NCBI RefSeq assembly: GCF_014839805.1
Contig: NC_051119.1
Span: forward strand, 3,031,245-3,095,244
Length of the DNA: 64,000 nucleotides
Reading direction: 5' to 3'
DNA from: Manduca sexta
Lineage: Eukaryota > Arthropoda > Insecta > Lepidoptera > Sphingidae
Part shown: positions 35,015 through 47,448 of the stretch, piece by piece
Position numbering within the stretch: position 1 is the stretch's first letter
Layout of the letters: the number at the start of each line of letters is the position of its first letter
Made by a program: the position numbers and the translations under genes
The notes under the pieces: model-generated
Told to the model about the DNA's origin: nothing
The model's database searches: none
What the model saw: the letters and a program-made list of their open reading frames with translations, nothing else

Positions 35015-35245
35015 ACTGTACTTGATGGTAAGTGGAGTGAGGTCCAGTAGAATGTCGACTGATGAGAGATGATTACCCCTCAACAGTCGACACAATTATG
35101 CCGGCCTGTTGGAACCGGATATACACAGGCTGATCCCGGAACGCGATACTTACGTTAGCCACTATGGCGGGTTGTAACATCTCGTGTACAGTGGTCGCTA
35201 TCCGGGCGGATATAAAATATATTCTTCCACCAGCAAAATTGCAAC
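35015..35245 (-). repeat. Element D
   Basis: GATGGTAAGTGGAGTGAGGT, ATTATGCCGGCCTGTTGGAA and CGGGCGGATATAAAATATAT. It abuts a SINE-A end fragment (35246-35270). Confidence 0.65.
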
Positions 35246-35276
35246 TACGCCACCAAGGCAAGCAGGCAGGCAGATT

Positions 35277-35530
35277 TTTTTTTATTGCTTTGCATGAAGA
35301 GACTAGCTTGCCGTTCGCCTGATGGTAAGCAAAACGACCGCCCATAAACAGTAGAAACACCATCCAACAACTTGAATTACAAAGTAATGTTTGGTATTCC
35401 ACTGCGCTCGCCATCCTGAGACATGAGATGTTAAGTCTTATTATGTCTAGTAGTTACACTGGCTACAATATCCTTCAAACCGGAACACAACAGTAACTTC
35501 TGCTGCTTGGCGACAGAAAATAATAGACGT
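35277..35530 (-). repeat. Element C
   Basis: TTGCCGTTCGCCTGATGGTA, GTTAAGTCTTATTATGTCTA and CTTCTGCTGCTTGGCGACAG. Confidence 0.6.
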
Positions 35531-35744
35531 ATAAAACTAAATGATCCTAAATCATGGCGAACCTAGCTATAATACATAAAACAGTTCTCTTTACGTTCCA
35601 AACAATGTAAGTTTTGCACTTAGAGTTCACTATCTAAGTTGGGATCGGGATGGGAAATTACAAGGGGTGGATATTTTCCCCTTCGAAAACACGTTTCAAC
35701 AAATTCGTTTTTCTCTTTGCCGTTTTTTGGTTCAAGAAAAATTA

Positions 35745-35880
35745 TATTACGTATATCCTTGAAAGATAGGCAGAGGTGTAACTACGGCACCTTGCTTTTG
35801 GCCTTCGAGTACGGTACCATGATGTGATAGGGAGCGAGCCTATCGCCATATCGAGCATTATGGGCTGAATTTTGTGGTTG
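35745..35880 (-). mobile_element. SINE-A, 3' half
   Basis: TAGGCAGAGGTGTAACTACG, CCATGATGTGATAGGGAGCG and TATGGGCTGAATTTTG. Confidence 0.5.
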
Positions 35881-35929
35881 GTTAAAAATCATACAACTTA
35901 ACTCCATGTACAACTATATAAAATCTTAT

Positions 35930-36225
35930 TTTTTTTGCTTTGAATGACGAGACGAGCTTGCCGTTCGCCTGATGGTAAGCGATACGATCGCCTATAAACA
36001 GAAGAAACATCATGCAACACTTTGAGTTACAAAGTATTGTTTGGTATGTCTCTGCGCTTGCCATCCTGAGATATGAGATCTTAAGTCTTATTATGTCCAG
36101 TAGTTACACTGGCTACAATGTCCTTCAAACCGGAACACAACAGTGACTACACACTGATGCTTGGCGACAGCAATAGACATTGCGGCGGTACCCAAACGGA
36201 CTCTCACATATCAGAGATCTATCTC
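35930..36225 (-). repeat. Element C, full length
   Basis: GACGAGACGAGCTTGCCGTT to GACTCTCACATATCAGAGAT. Confidence 0.65.
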
Positions 36226-36499
36226 CAGTAAAAAAAACTATTTGCCATAATTTCAAATTATTTCTCCCTCTATTTTTGTTTCCTAAAATTATACGTTCAA
36301 ACAAAAGCACTCTGAATTTCCTTAAAATCCTGTCTATCTAGAAATTTCCAATGGTAAGGTCGATAATTCCGTAACAATTTGTGCACTGCGTCGAGTCTAT
36401 GAGCCTGAGCGATAGCCTGTCAAGAGATTATGCCTTTCAAAACATTGATTAGCTTGCATGGAGAGTATAGATAAATTTTGAATTTTGGAATAAGCCGCC

Positions 36500-36620
36500 T
36501 CGCGTCGGTTGCGTAGTTGTACTACTGCCGTGGTGTCTCGGATTCAAATCCCTAATCAGGTGATATTGGGGTTTTCTGTACATTATCAGCTTGGAATTGG
36601 AATTGTGTCCGAAAAATAGG
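36500..36620 (+). mobile_element. SINE-A, 5' half
   Basis: GTCGGTTGCGTAGTTGTACT, CGGATTCAAATCCCTAATC and CATTATCAGCTTGGAATTGG. Confidence 0.5.
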
Positions 36621-37384
36621 AAGAGACTTTCACAAACGAAGACTAATATGTCTTAAGAAATGTGGTGATAACACTTCTGCGTACCCTTTAAAGGAAAAAC
36701 CGTATGTATGGACATAGAGAAAGTATTAAGGGCGAACATTAAAGCCTTACCGTGTACGCAAATTTTAATCTCAACGTACTGAGGACAACTGCCTAAAAAT
36801 TCATTTGGAAGATTCCACCCGAACGTATACAAACAATGCAAGTTAATTAAAAGCTTCTAAAAATGTATTAATTAACCCACTCGTTTACTACTTGTCTGGT
36901 CACTATCCGACTTTATACAAATATAGGTTCCTACTCTCTAAATAGGGAAATCAATATCTATTATTAACATAAGCGACTATTCGTGTGCATCGGTCTATGA
37001 ACGGCTGATAATTTATGACGGTGTACACTATTATTCGATCTCGCGGTTCCATATGTGGTAAAGTATTGGTCATTATAAAGTAAAACTACCGTATAAGCAG
37101 TGACGGATTTATATTTTTTATGAGTGTAGGCCACTTTATTTCTACCACCCCATATAAGTAGGTTTATCATGTATGTATGTAGGTTTCTGAAATACTTAAT
37201 AATTTTCCATTTGTTTGTATTATGGAAGGCACTAAAATTAAATAAACGAATGATTAATTAAATCGAGTGAGCGTCCTCTGAAATCTGCCGCCCATAGGCC
37301 GCGACCTGTACGGCCTATTTACAAATCCAGGACTGCGTATAAGTTACACCACAGTTCAACGTGTCTATGTGCAATTTTTTTTAC

Positions 37385-37615
37385 GGCACAGTAATTTGAT
37401 CCTAATGCACCTGATGGTATGTGTAGTGGTGTCCAATATAATGTCGACTGACGAGAAATAAATACCTCGCGATAGTCGACACAATTATGCACAGACTGAT
37501 CCCGGAACGCTACACACTTATGTGGCCCGCTATGGTGGGTTTTTACACTTTGTGTACGGTGGTCGATACCCGGGCGGATATAAAATATATCCTACCACCA
37601 GCAAAACGCAACCAC
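37385..37615 (-). repeat. Element D
   Basis: ATGGTATGTGTAGTGGTGTC, GTCGACACAATTATGCACAG and CGGGCGGATATAAAATATAT. A stretch around the CCGGCCTGTTGG motif is deleted. Confidence 0.6.
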
Positions 37616-37619
37616 TAGA

Positions 37620-39125
37620 GTAGTAGGAATATATAAATTGCTTTCATACTATTATTTCAGTTTACACGTCTGCGCGTTGCCTAATTTAAAGTCAAGGCAG
37701 CGTTAGGGTAATACCGGATCAGCAGACAATCTCATTGCTTGAAATTTACTGCTAAACCCGACAACGTTGCCTAACACAGACAGCACAGGTTGAAGTGTTA
37801 TTTTGAATATTCCCTAATTATTGGCTTCTGTATTCAATTTAGTTATAGTTAAAAAGTAATCTCGAAACAGGATTACACCGTGATCCGGTATTATCCTAAC
37901 GCACCCTGTATGTATCAATAGCACCCACTTTTAAACATCACCCTGTATAAAACATAATACACATGTGAGGTAACAAACTCCGCACTAACACGAAAAAAAT
38001 TTCAATAGCATCCCATTCGCGTGATTGGAACTCTACAAACAAAACAATAAAGGCTTCACGGGTTTTTTATTGTGACTACGGATTGTGAGTGATCGGGTAC
38101 TCTGTTGTACACGGGACGATTTTAGTCGCTGCGATTTTTTGTCGCTCTGTTTTTATTTTTAATTATTGTAATATATTGTCTAGGATTATAATGTTAATGT
38201 ATACATGCGTTTACTTAAATATATAATATTCAATGAAGTTCGTTATATTACTTGTATTTTAATTTATTTACTCACTTTTTTATTGCTCACAAGTAAAGCA
38301 ATATAAATTCAAAAGAAAATAAAAAGAACTTCAACATTGCTTCATATAAAAATCTATCGAAATCCAGCAATTAATTTTCATACGATTGGTTAACATGACA
38401 AAGAATCAATGATCTTTCTGTCGGCATAGATGTTTGTAAATATTATCATTTAGTACGAATGAATATAATAAGGAAGAAAATTTATAAGTTCAAATTTAGA
38501 GTTAAATGTCGGTAACCACAGATTTAATTCTGAAAATACTTTTACTATGGAAAATGACATTATTTCTAAATGCTACAAATTTTTTACAATTGACCTGGTT
38601 ATACCCGAGCGCATTTGCCAGCACAAACTTTTTTATTTTGCCTTTATTGTCAACTTAATTTACTATTATACATATAATAAATAATATATATGTTACTAAA
38701 ATGACTTAAACTTCTTTTAACTTTTCCATTCTTCTGTTATTGCTATTCGGAGCCATAGAGGGCATTCTACTTGCCTGATGTCATCTCCAACGTTTTCTTC
38801 AAATCAAATCAATTTATTTTGCATAAAACAAGGTAATTAACGTGGGTAACAATTATGATGTTAAATATCTCACATGTGCAACATGTTTCACCGTTTCGAC
38901 GGTATGCAAAAATTTTATATACCTATTTATAATTAGAGAACGTAGTTATGCAAATTACCTATTTCTTTGTCTTCCTTTTTTATTTTTGTTTAGAATCTAG
39001 CAGTCCGCTCTGTTATATCTTTTGTCCATTTGTTTTTATTTCCTCTGATCAAACCTACTCACCTCCACTTTCTCTAGTTTTGGTCTCAACATCTATTTCT
39101 GTGATATTTTATACCCTTGGCTCTT
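37620..39125. other. No gene found
   Basis: AT-rich DNA without clear repeats. The 65-codon frame at 38948 is hydrophobic, but it is flanked by stops and lacks coding character. Confidence 0.4.
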
Positions 39126-39129
39126 TTTC

Positions 39130-39500
39130 TATACTGCCTCGGTAGCGTAGTTATAAGTGTACACGATACAAGTACGACTGCCGCGCTGAGGTCCTGGGTT
39201 CAAATCCTGGGTCGGGCCAAAATAATTGTGACGGGGTTTTTCCACCTTAAAAATTACTCAGTCGCAGCTCGGAGTCAGAAAGTTGGTGGTGTGATACCCC
39301 TGTGCCTGGGAAAGCACGTAAAGCCGTTGGTCCGGCGCTTGATCTCTCTCCGGTCATGTCGGATTGCCGTCTCACCGGACTACGAGAGTGCAGGAACAGA
39401 GAGTGCACCTGTGTATTGCGCACACAGTTGTGCACATAATATCTCCTGTGTGGCTGATCTCCGTTGAGATTGGCTGCCGTGGTCGAAATTCGGCTAGGAG
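39130..39500 (+). mobile_element. SINE-A-headed SINE with a different body
   Basis: The head CTGCCTCGGTAGCGTAGTTA and GTTCAAATCCTGGGTCGGGC belongs to SINE-A. The body does not: GTAAAGCCGTTGGTCCGGCG, GCAGGAACAGAGAGTGCACC and GAAATTCGGCTAGGAGGG. This body recurs at 44325-44470 and 54935-55110. The 116-residue frame across it is not a gene. Confidence 0.6.
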
Positions 39501-40039
39501 GGATTCATTTATTTCTATCTCTTAGTATATCGAAGCATGAACGACTCAACAGTAAATCGCTCGTTTGCACTAAAAATCTTTCGATATTTTTCCAAGACAA
39601 CATCATAACGAGTTCCTTTAGATGTCTCTTTTGTATCATTAAACGTTTTTCTTTTATTTACAAGGACCTGTCCTCATTAATGATCAAAGCAATAGGAGAT
39701 CTTCGGTTTTAAACTGTCGAAATGTATTGAATGGGACCTAAATTTAGTACGGAAAGTGACTGATATTTTAAGTTTTCGTCTTATGATAGAAGTTGTTGTT
39801 ATTATTATTCTGGATTTATCGTTGATTGTTTTTATTATTATTAGTTTTAGATCTTGAATTTTTAACTTTTTTAGTTTACACCTACGGTTCGAGTTGCTTA
39901 TTCTAGATTTTCAAGAAGATACATATGTGGATTAATTAAGTAAAGCTATGTCACAAATTCTTGCACTGAGCAGCTTTACTTACAAGTCGAACAGACGAAA
40001 CGGGGTGGAGAAGGTACTATTAGCATCTCACAAGTGTAA

Positions 40040-40235
40040 ATAATGATTTCTTAGGTTTTTTAGCTGTTGGTGGTCCGAATTTCGAAAAAAAATTTAAAAA
40101 GTTGTATAATTATAAAATGTAGGTAGATATTGTAACTTTGACTTTGCGGATGAACAACACCTCAGTCCCTGTGACCATGAAGGCTGCAAACTTTTCAAAA
40201 CGTCGGGAGAAAACTAAAATATAAAAAACTACGAC
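40040..40235 (+). mobile_element. Penelope-type tail (G)
   Basis: It contains TAGCTGTTGGTGGTCCGAA, then GTAGGTAGATATTGTAAC and CAAAACGTCGGGAGAAAAC. The proximal part is oddly joined: the block that should follow the endonuclease frame is on the other strand, which suggests a rearranged or dimeric copy. Confidence 0.55.
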
Positions 40236-41494
40236 AGAAACCGAAAAGTACTTTAAGTATACATAAAATAAAATATTTGAGTGACGTTCGAACGCATGAA
40301 TTGAATCATTATTGTTAAATGACAGACATTTACCACCAAACGAAACTCGATTAATTACCATTAATAAATAAATTTAACTGGATATGGTATTACTTAACAT
40401 AGAGATAATATGACCAGTTTTTTTTTCTTATTGCTTTGAATGACGAGACGAGCTTGCCGTTCACCCGAACAATAGAAACACCATCCAATACCTTATCTAA
40501 CAATCGCCACTATATATACATTGCACAGTGCAAATACTGATCAGGTCCACAATTAAAATAATGTAGAACTAAAACAAATTTCGTTGGCAGCGAACTATGA
40601 AAATTAAATATATTGAAGCTTAATTTTTAAACTTGAAAAAATTACTTATGAAAATTAAATATATTTTATTCCGTGCAAGTTTAGATTTAATTTTCAATGA
40701 ATAAGCCAATAAGGCGCAATACCGCATCCACTAAACTCTAACTTGACAATAACCCAAACCTCCTTCGAAAAGCTAATTAATAACATTGAAATGGATTGTT
40801 TTTGATTAAACTTTCAAATATCCCGTCTCTTTCTCTCATTTAAAAGATATCATCCCTCTCTGTCCCTCTGAAAGATTGTTTTGAGTGACGCTGCCCTCTT
40901 AATTCTGACCCGTGACGAATATTAACTTTGAAAACTGTAATTTGTATTTCGGTCCCTTTGATTTTCCGAACGTATTTTCTAATTTCCGCCGTAACGACCT
41001 CCTGGTGGGGCAGTGGTTATCAAACTTTGGGAAACATTCTTTTAAATATGCGAATGAGAGACTAGAAAGAGCATACTTACGCCTTTTGTATCCGAAAGAG
41101 TATATCACTTAACTTTCATCATATTAGAAATATAAGAAAAACCTTTTTTTTAAATTAGAACGCAACAACATATGATTGAATCAAGAATTGGCATTAGTTA
41201 TTAATTTTAGGGATAAAATATAATCTTACGTCTTTCATTTAACCCGATGGATAAAGTTATAATTAGCTCTAATCCATGCCTCTAAAATCGAAACCAAAAT
41301 AATATTAAAGACATTCTAATATTGCAAATTAAAAAATGTATTTACTTATGTTCAATGCCCTGCAATATGTATGCTTGCTGCATTTATAAATATTACAAAC
41401 TCCTTTAGCTGTATGTACCTATTACGTAATAAAAAACAAAAAGGCATAACATACAAAACAGACTAAACTAGAACTAAAAATTCCTAATATCACT

Positions 41495-41730
41495 ACCTAA
41501 CCCGAGAAGACAACCAGAGACCTCTGCGCGGTATAGCTATCTACAAACAATTTGATCGTTTGTAGATGTTCATGGCGAAATGCGCGCGGCACCACGACAT
41601 ATTCACCGAACGTCAGACTAAGCAAAAAAATACGTAATAATACTGCCTGACCCGAGAAGCCAACCAAAGACCTCAGCGCGTTGTAACTATCACCAAACAA
41701 CTTGATCATTTGTAGATGTGAGCAAGAAGG
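41495..41730. repeat. Direct duplication, unit about 146 bases
   Basis: CACTACCTAACCCGAGAAGA to TTTGTAGATG (41492-41570) recurs as TACTGCCTGACCCGAGAAGC to TTTGTAGATG (41640-41718). The left edge resembles a reversed SINE-A head. Confidence 0.45.
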
Positions 41731-41934
41731 ACGCGTCGGACCGCGGTTTATCTACCGAACTATTGATAGATCAAGCAACTTTCGCCTTCCGCTCTCCGCT
41801 GAAGCCAAGTCTACTGGATCAAGTCATTTGTCAACATTTATAGTACCAGACCATCCATATATGGCTAAGGCTCAAAAAAAATGTACCTCACCTATAATTT
41901 TCATGAGCCAAACTACGTCGTAAGAAAAATGTAA

Positions 41935-43140
41935 GTTCGAAACTTAATAAAATTAAAATAAATATTCCTATGTTGGCTACTGTTCATATTTCAATGTAAA
42001 GCTATTTAATGGTTTGATATTATTAAATTTAATCGAAAATTATTTGGTATAATAAAATAGCTTACTTCTTGTTTCATACAAAAATAAAATGTGTCCACCC
42101 CTAGTCAAATATATATTTTTTTTTATAACGTCTTAAATCATATATTTATAGTGAGCTCTCGTATACATATTAAAAGCATGCAAATAAAGCTATAATCAGT
42201 GTTATAGATGTATTAAAATAAGCAAAAGCTGAATGAATAACGACTTCAAAACAAAATGTTCCCATTTTATTTCACGTGTGTTACAAATGATTTGTTACGA
42301 AGTAGTTTTTTTTGTTAAAGTAGTAGCAACATATGATGCTATTTTTTTATAATAACGACTTTACTACTTTCAAAATGATATATCAGTTTCCTGTCTAACA
42401 TCTTAGTTTTTGTAGAAACGGGAATTCTTTGGTGAACGTTATTTTTCGTACTTTGTTTTTAGCGACTTTTCAGAAGCAATTTTGCATGGTAAGTAGCTAA
42501 AATTGTCTATAAAGTATAAAAACAAATAAGAGGGTTATGTATATTGTGATATAGTGTAGTTTATCACTAATTTACATTGCATTTAATTAAAATGTTCGTA
42601 AAAATTTGTTTTTGTGAACAATTGCTTCATCTGTGCCAAAGCGATTCAAGATCCAAGTAATTCGCGTACAAGCCTACAACCGCGGGTTTGTGTTGTACGT
42701 AATGAGAGTACAAAAAAAAGTATTATGAACCTTATAAACACACGTTCTGATGACGTTGCAATGGACATTGCTTAACATTGAATTTCTTAACATTTTCGCT
42801 TATAACTTTTTTATTTATAGTTCTACGACAAAAAGTTACTGAACCAAAGTTGTGGAGAATTTAATTTGCAACAAAAAATTTTTTTTTGTCAGATAAATAG
42901 TTTATGAGGTACATCGTAAAAACCATTTCAACCCCTATTTTCAAGATGGCAGCCGTGGGACAAAGGTGGCGACCCCACAAACTTGGTTTTAGCTTTAAAC
43001 TGACCCCCCCTACACATCAAAAAAATAAAATTGCGTCCTCTAAAAAACGCAACCCCAAATGTAACTTTTCAATGGACTAAATAGTTTATATGGACGTTCG
43101 TGTCTACAGAATATATGTCAATGTATCAGACACATAATAC
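41935..43140. other. No gene found; unexplained mixed-composition block at 42780-43080
   Basis: CAAGATGGCAGCCGTGGGAC, AAAGGTGGCGACCCCACAAA and ACCCCCCCTACACATC stand out from the AT-rich surroundings. No open frame covers it. Confidence 0.4.
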
Positions 43141-43164
43141 ACACTACGCCACCGAGGTAGTCTA

Positions 43165-43600
43165 TTTATCATTGCTTTATTGAATAAAACCGCATAATCG
43201 TCTATATCTCTGCTAACATTGTGCCAAAAATTATAAATGAGTAACGAATATTTTCGCCACAACTCCAGGTTTAAATTTTAATTTTTTTTATCATTTTGTA
43301 GTTAATGGAAATATGGTGTGTGTTACTTTATTTGTGACTGGAAGTGTGATGTCGCTGTGACGAACTCTCTTAGAGTAGTAATAGTGGCATTATTTATTTA
43401 TTTATTTAAGGACCTCCAACAAAGGATACACGGCATATAATAAATACAATGTCGTAATATTGGTACAATTAACAATGTGACGTGCCTCTTCCATTATAGG
43501 AGACCACAGCATGCAAATTTATATAGGTATTAGGATGAATAAAACTAAAATTACTTTATAGTATTATTTATTTTTTTCGAAACTTATACTTTTTTATCTT
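43165..43600 (+). repeat. Element Q, copy 1, interrupted
   Basis: TAACATTGTGCCAAAAATTA, TTTTTTTATCATTTTGTAGT and TACATCTACGG-type ends are shared with 59990-60600. About 140 bases at 43392-43530, opening with a TTTA run, are absent from the other copy. Confidence 0.45.
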
Positions 43601-44324
43601 ACATCTACGGTTATAATAACTTATGGTAAAGTTTTATTTTCAAGATTTAATTTAATAAAACAATGTCAAATGACCCTATATTTTCATAATTATATATCTA
43701 AAATATGTTTGATGTTGAGAACAACAGGCTAATAATTCTTTATTTCAATAAAGTACTTATGCAAAACATTGTTATACAAACTGGAATGATAAAGTGAGCA
43801 ATTTAACTCAAACGTACCAGAAGTTGAACGAGATAGAATTGTCATGGCGAATTGCGGGTATTTGCAAAATTGATTACATTTCAATATTAATTTTTAAAAT
43901 GATTTGGCACAATATAGCGACACTTTAATATTAGGTGATACTGCTTTTTGATATCTATTGTAAATCATTAATTTATATGCAAACATGTAAAATCAAATTA
44001 AAATAATCTAAATTCCTTACTCGTTATTTTTAATGACTGCCTCGGTGGCGTAGTTGTATTACGGTAAGACTGCTGTGGTCTCTGCTTCGATCGGGTTCGG
44101 GTAAGTTCGGAAAATCGATAACATACAGACATAAAAGGGGACTTTGTTTTAAAATATGTGTAGATTTTAACACTCGTTTGTGCTCCACATGAAATTTCTA
44201 CAACGAAATTGTTTCCTATAAACGAATTCAGTTCATGGTCTTTTTATACTTCGAAATCTATCATATTTCAACTGCTTCTAGGATATTTTATTGTATAATG
44301 CAGTACCAATAATGTATGTCCATG

Positions 44325-44470
44325 TGACTATCAAAGTGAAGGAACAGAGAGAACACCTGTCTATTGTGCACTATAATATCTCCTGCGTATTTAGCTGATC
44401 TCTGTTAATTGGCCGGTGTGGCCGAAATTCGGCTAAGAGTTCATTCAGTTTGTTGAAACGACAAGCCGAG
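44325..44470 (+). mobile_element. SINE body as at 39240-39500, without head
   Basis: GAAGGAACAGAGAGAACACC, ATATCTCCTGCGTATTTAGC and GGCCGAAATTCGGCTAAGAG. Confidence 0.55.
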
Positions 44471-44799
44471 CTTCCATGAAGATACATCACGCCTTTTCCC
44501 TGTTCAATGGTAAGAAGAGGTAACGCCAATATTCCACCTGCTATTTTAGGTTCCATGTGGTAGCTAGAGTCCTATTGCCAGTTACCGGGCATTCCAGACT
44601 CCAGGTGAATACTGAAACCTAATATCAATTTATATTGGGGATCAAAACTGAAAAGGGTTGTATCAAACGCTCCGCAATCGAATATGCAAAGGTAAGTTTA
44701 GACAAATTCTCGCTGTAATACAGGGGCATTTTGACATTGCATTACTTATTGAAATCACATACTTATATACTTGAAAATGACACTTTACAGTAAGTAAGA

Positions 44800-44853
44800 C
44801 TGGTTATCATAGCAATGCTCTGTCCTTAGATAAAAAAGTCTATGAATAAGGGG
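44800..44853. mobile_element. MITE F, right end only
   Basis: GGTTATCATAGCAATGCTCT and GTCTATGAATAAGGGG. Confidence 0.55.
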
Positions 44854-45169
44854 ATTAGTAAATAAAAGAATCGCCTTCTATAGAGACTAACATAGCTGGC
44901 GAAATGGCATTAGACTTCTGCCTATGAAGAAGGATATGATCCTATATACCTTCCCTATTCTCCTTCAAAAATAATTAAAAGCATTGCCGCCCAATCACGT
45001 CCCGTTCTTTGTCTTAAAAAGTTCCAAATTTATTCCACAAAGGAATTCGCTTAAGAAAAATAACTTATTTAATCTAACTTTTTGAACATGCCAGATAAGT
45101 ATCGTCTCATTAATTTTTTTTGAGTTCGAATTGATGTTGGGGATTTACATTTTTCCTTACATAATACGT

Positions 45170-45420
45170 AGACAGCACAATACACATAATCACGCCTTCT
45201 ACCACCGAAGGGGTAGGCAGATACGCAACTGAACACCTACGTTCCGCCGTGCATATTCCATCCTATTATAGGGAACAAGTCTATCGCCATATCGGTGACA
45301 AATTCCAGACTCCGGACTGATACTGAATAGAAAAACGTAATATCACTACCTAACCCGGGGATCGAACCCAAGAACTCAGTGCTGCAGTCGTACCGTAATA
45401 TATACCACCAAAGCAGTACA
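45170..45420 (-). mobile_element. SINE-A
   Basis: CCGAAGGGGTAGGCAGATAC, TCTATCGCCATATCGGTGAC and CCTAACCCGGGGATCGAACC. Confidence 0.65.
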
Positions 45421-45495
45421 TTTAAAACATAAAGCAAATCTTGAGCAACAACTATGCCGACTCGTTCTATTGCTTCTTCATATTAATAATAATAT

Positions 45496-45818
45496 AATAA
45501 TATCAGCCCTGTATTATATACTTGCCCACTGCTGAGCACGGGCCTCCTCTACTACTGAGAGGGATTAGGGCTTAGTCCACCACGCTGGCCTAGTGCGGAT
45601 TGGTAGACTTCACACACCTTCGAAATTCCTATAGAGAACTTCTCAGATGTGTAGGTTTCCTCACGATGTTTTCCTTCACCGTTAAAGCGAACGATAAATT
45701 CACAAAGAATACACACATGATTTTTTAGAAAAGTCAGAGGTGTGTGCCCTTGGGATTTGAACCTGTGGACATTCGTCTCGGCAGTCCGTTCCACACCCAA
45801 CTAGGCTATCGCCGCTTA
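45496..45818 (-). mobile_element. SINE-B, full length
   Basis: ATATCAGCCCTGTATTATAT to CCCAACTAGGCTATCGCCGC. Confidence 0.7.
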
Positions 45819-45819
45819 C

Positions 45820-46060
45820 ATTACGGGCACGGCAAAGTGACCCGAGTCCACCTAATGGTAAGTGTAGTGGGGTCCAATAGAATGTCGACTGACGAGAGAT
45901 GATTACCCCTTGACAGTCGACACAATTATGCCGGCCTGTTGGAAACGGATATACACAGGCTGAGGTCGGAATACGACACATGGGCTATTGGCGGATATTA
46001 CCTTCTGCACGGTCACTATCCAGGCGGATACAAATATCCCACCACCAGCAGAACCATGGG
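45820..46060 (-). repeat. Element D
   Basis: ATGGTAAGTGTAGTGGGGTC, ATTATGCCGGCCTGTTGGAA and CAGGCGGATACAAATATCCC. It joins SINE-B directly on its left. Confidence 0.65.
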
Positions 46061-47301
46061 CGGAACAGTTACAAATGACCTAACGCCAAAAAGGGTGTTC
46101 AAACCAATCTCGTCAACACCTGTAGCTTAACTATAGAAAATGAGGGGACAAATTGCTGCCATTTGAGTGGATGTCCGACAATTACAAGGTTTTATGGACA
46201 CATCGTAAAATTCTTTCATCGTGCACTCAAACTCTGGATGGGTGGTCACTTTAGCTTTTTTATTACATAGGCCAGGATAAATCAGTCACCTTATATCAAT
46301 GTTTACTGGCTATAATTGCAAAAGAAATGTTGATATGCTGCCGATCTTAAAATGGGGGTCCACGAATTTTTTTGTAGATTGTAACCGACTTAAATGTTGG
46401 CTTGACTTCACCTACCAATGTAGGTAGATCATATTTTAAGAAGCTCAGCAATGCTACATTTAAAAACTTGCATATTCTGGGGAATATGGTAGAAATTTAA
46501 CTGCAGGATGTCCATCGAAACCAGCAAAATTTCGAAAGTAGTCTATGAGAAAAAAAACCTTGAAGACATCTAGATTAGACCAGCGGACCTTCTGTGTACC
46601 TCAGAAAGCCTTCTGTTATGTATTATTTAGATACCTTAATATACTGAGGTAGTACATTTTAGTCAAATCTACACATAATGTTTTAAACCAAAAAGCGGGA
46701 GTCAACACGGACAATTAAAAATTGAAATCATGGTACCTTCGACTTAGCTATTAAGGTAAGGTAAAACAGGATTGGTTGCTCTTTACTAGCACAAATTACA
46801 ATTCCATCTCCCGGCCCATCCACATTCGCAGACTCCAAGCCGCGAAGTGTCCACTTGCTTTGTCAAATTATGTTCAACAAAAAGGTCAGCACGTTTTTAG
46901 TTCCCACTAGCACTCGCGAGACTACTTGAAATAGTTTAGTCAACTGTAAATTCTGAAATCGACTCTAAATTACTTTTTGTTGTCAATTCGAATTAATAGT
47001 GTTTACAAATAATATTACCCGTCCTGTATTAAATATGGCATTTGTCCGAGGCTCAGCCCACGAGAAAAAGCTTTCCGGGAAAAATATTTTTCCCGAGGTG
47101 AACGAGTTTGAACCCGCTAATCTCAGGAACTACTTAATCTTTTTTTTACTAATGGGAAACTGCATTACCCCTGGTTGCTAAAGGCTACTTTTTGTGCCGG
47201 GAAAATATTTATCAAGGAACATGAAAGAATCATTTCCCGCGTGTGGAACCATAAACAAAACAGTAGATAAAACAAAACAACTGTGTGTAAAAGTATATTC
47301 A

Positions 47302-47448
47302 TCATAACTCATCATCATCTTCTAAAGGCTGTATGGTGAACCTGGAAGAGTGCTGCGTGCGCAACTCCTGGGGCTCCTCCACGTCGGGAATGCGGTAGGC
47401 CATGAGCGCCGCGCCGTAGTTACCAAGGCCCGTGTCCCAGAATACTAT
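47302..47448 (-). CDS. GNAT coding exon 5 with stop
   Basis: Acceptor ATTTTCAG|ATAGTA. It encodes 48 residues beginning IVFWDTGLGNYGAALMAYR, then TGA at 47304-47302. The exon is clearly richer in G+C than its surroundings. A canonical AATAAA is not evident on this strand within about 150 bases downstream; the variant AATATA lies just past the stop. Confidence 0.84.
   Translation of the reverse strand: MVFWDTGLGNYGAALMAYRIPDVEEPQELRTQHSSRFTIQPLEDDDEL

Noticed and set aside
35073..35414. A 113-codon minus-strand frame
   Set aside because: It joins element C to element D, and the same peptides appear at other copies as by-products.
39117..39467. A 116-codon plus-strand frame
   Set aside because: It lies wholly inside a SINE copy whose other copies do not keep the frame.
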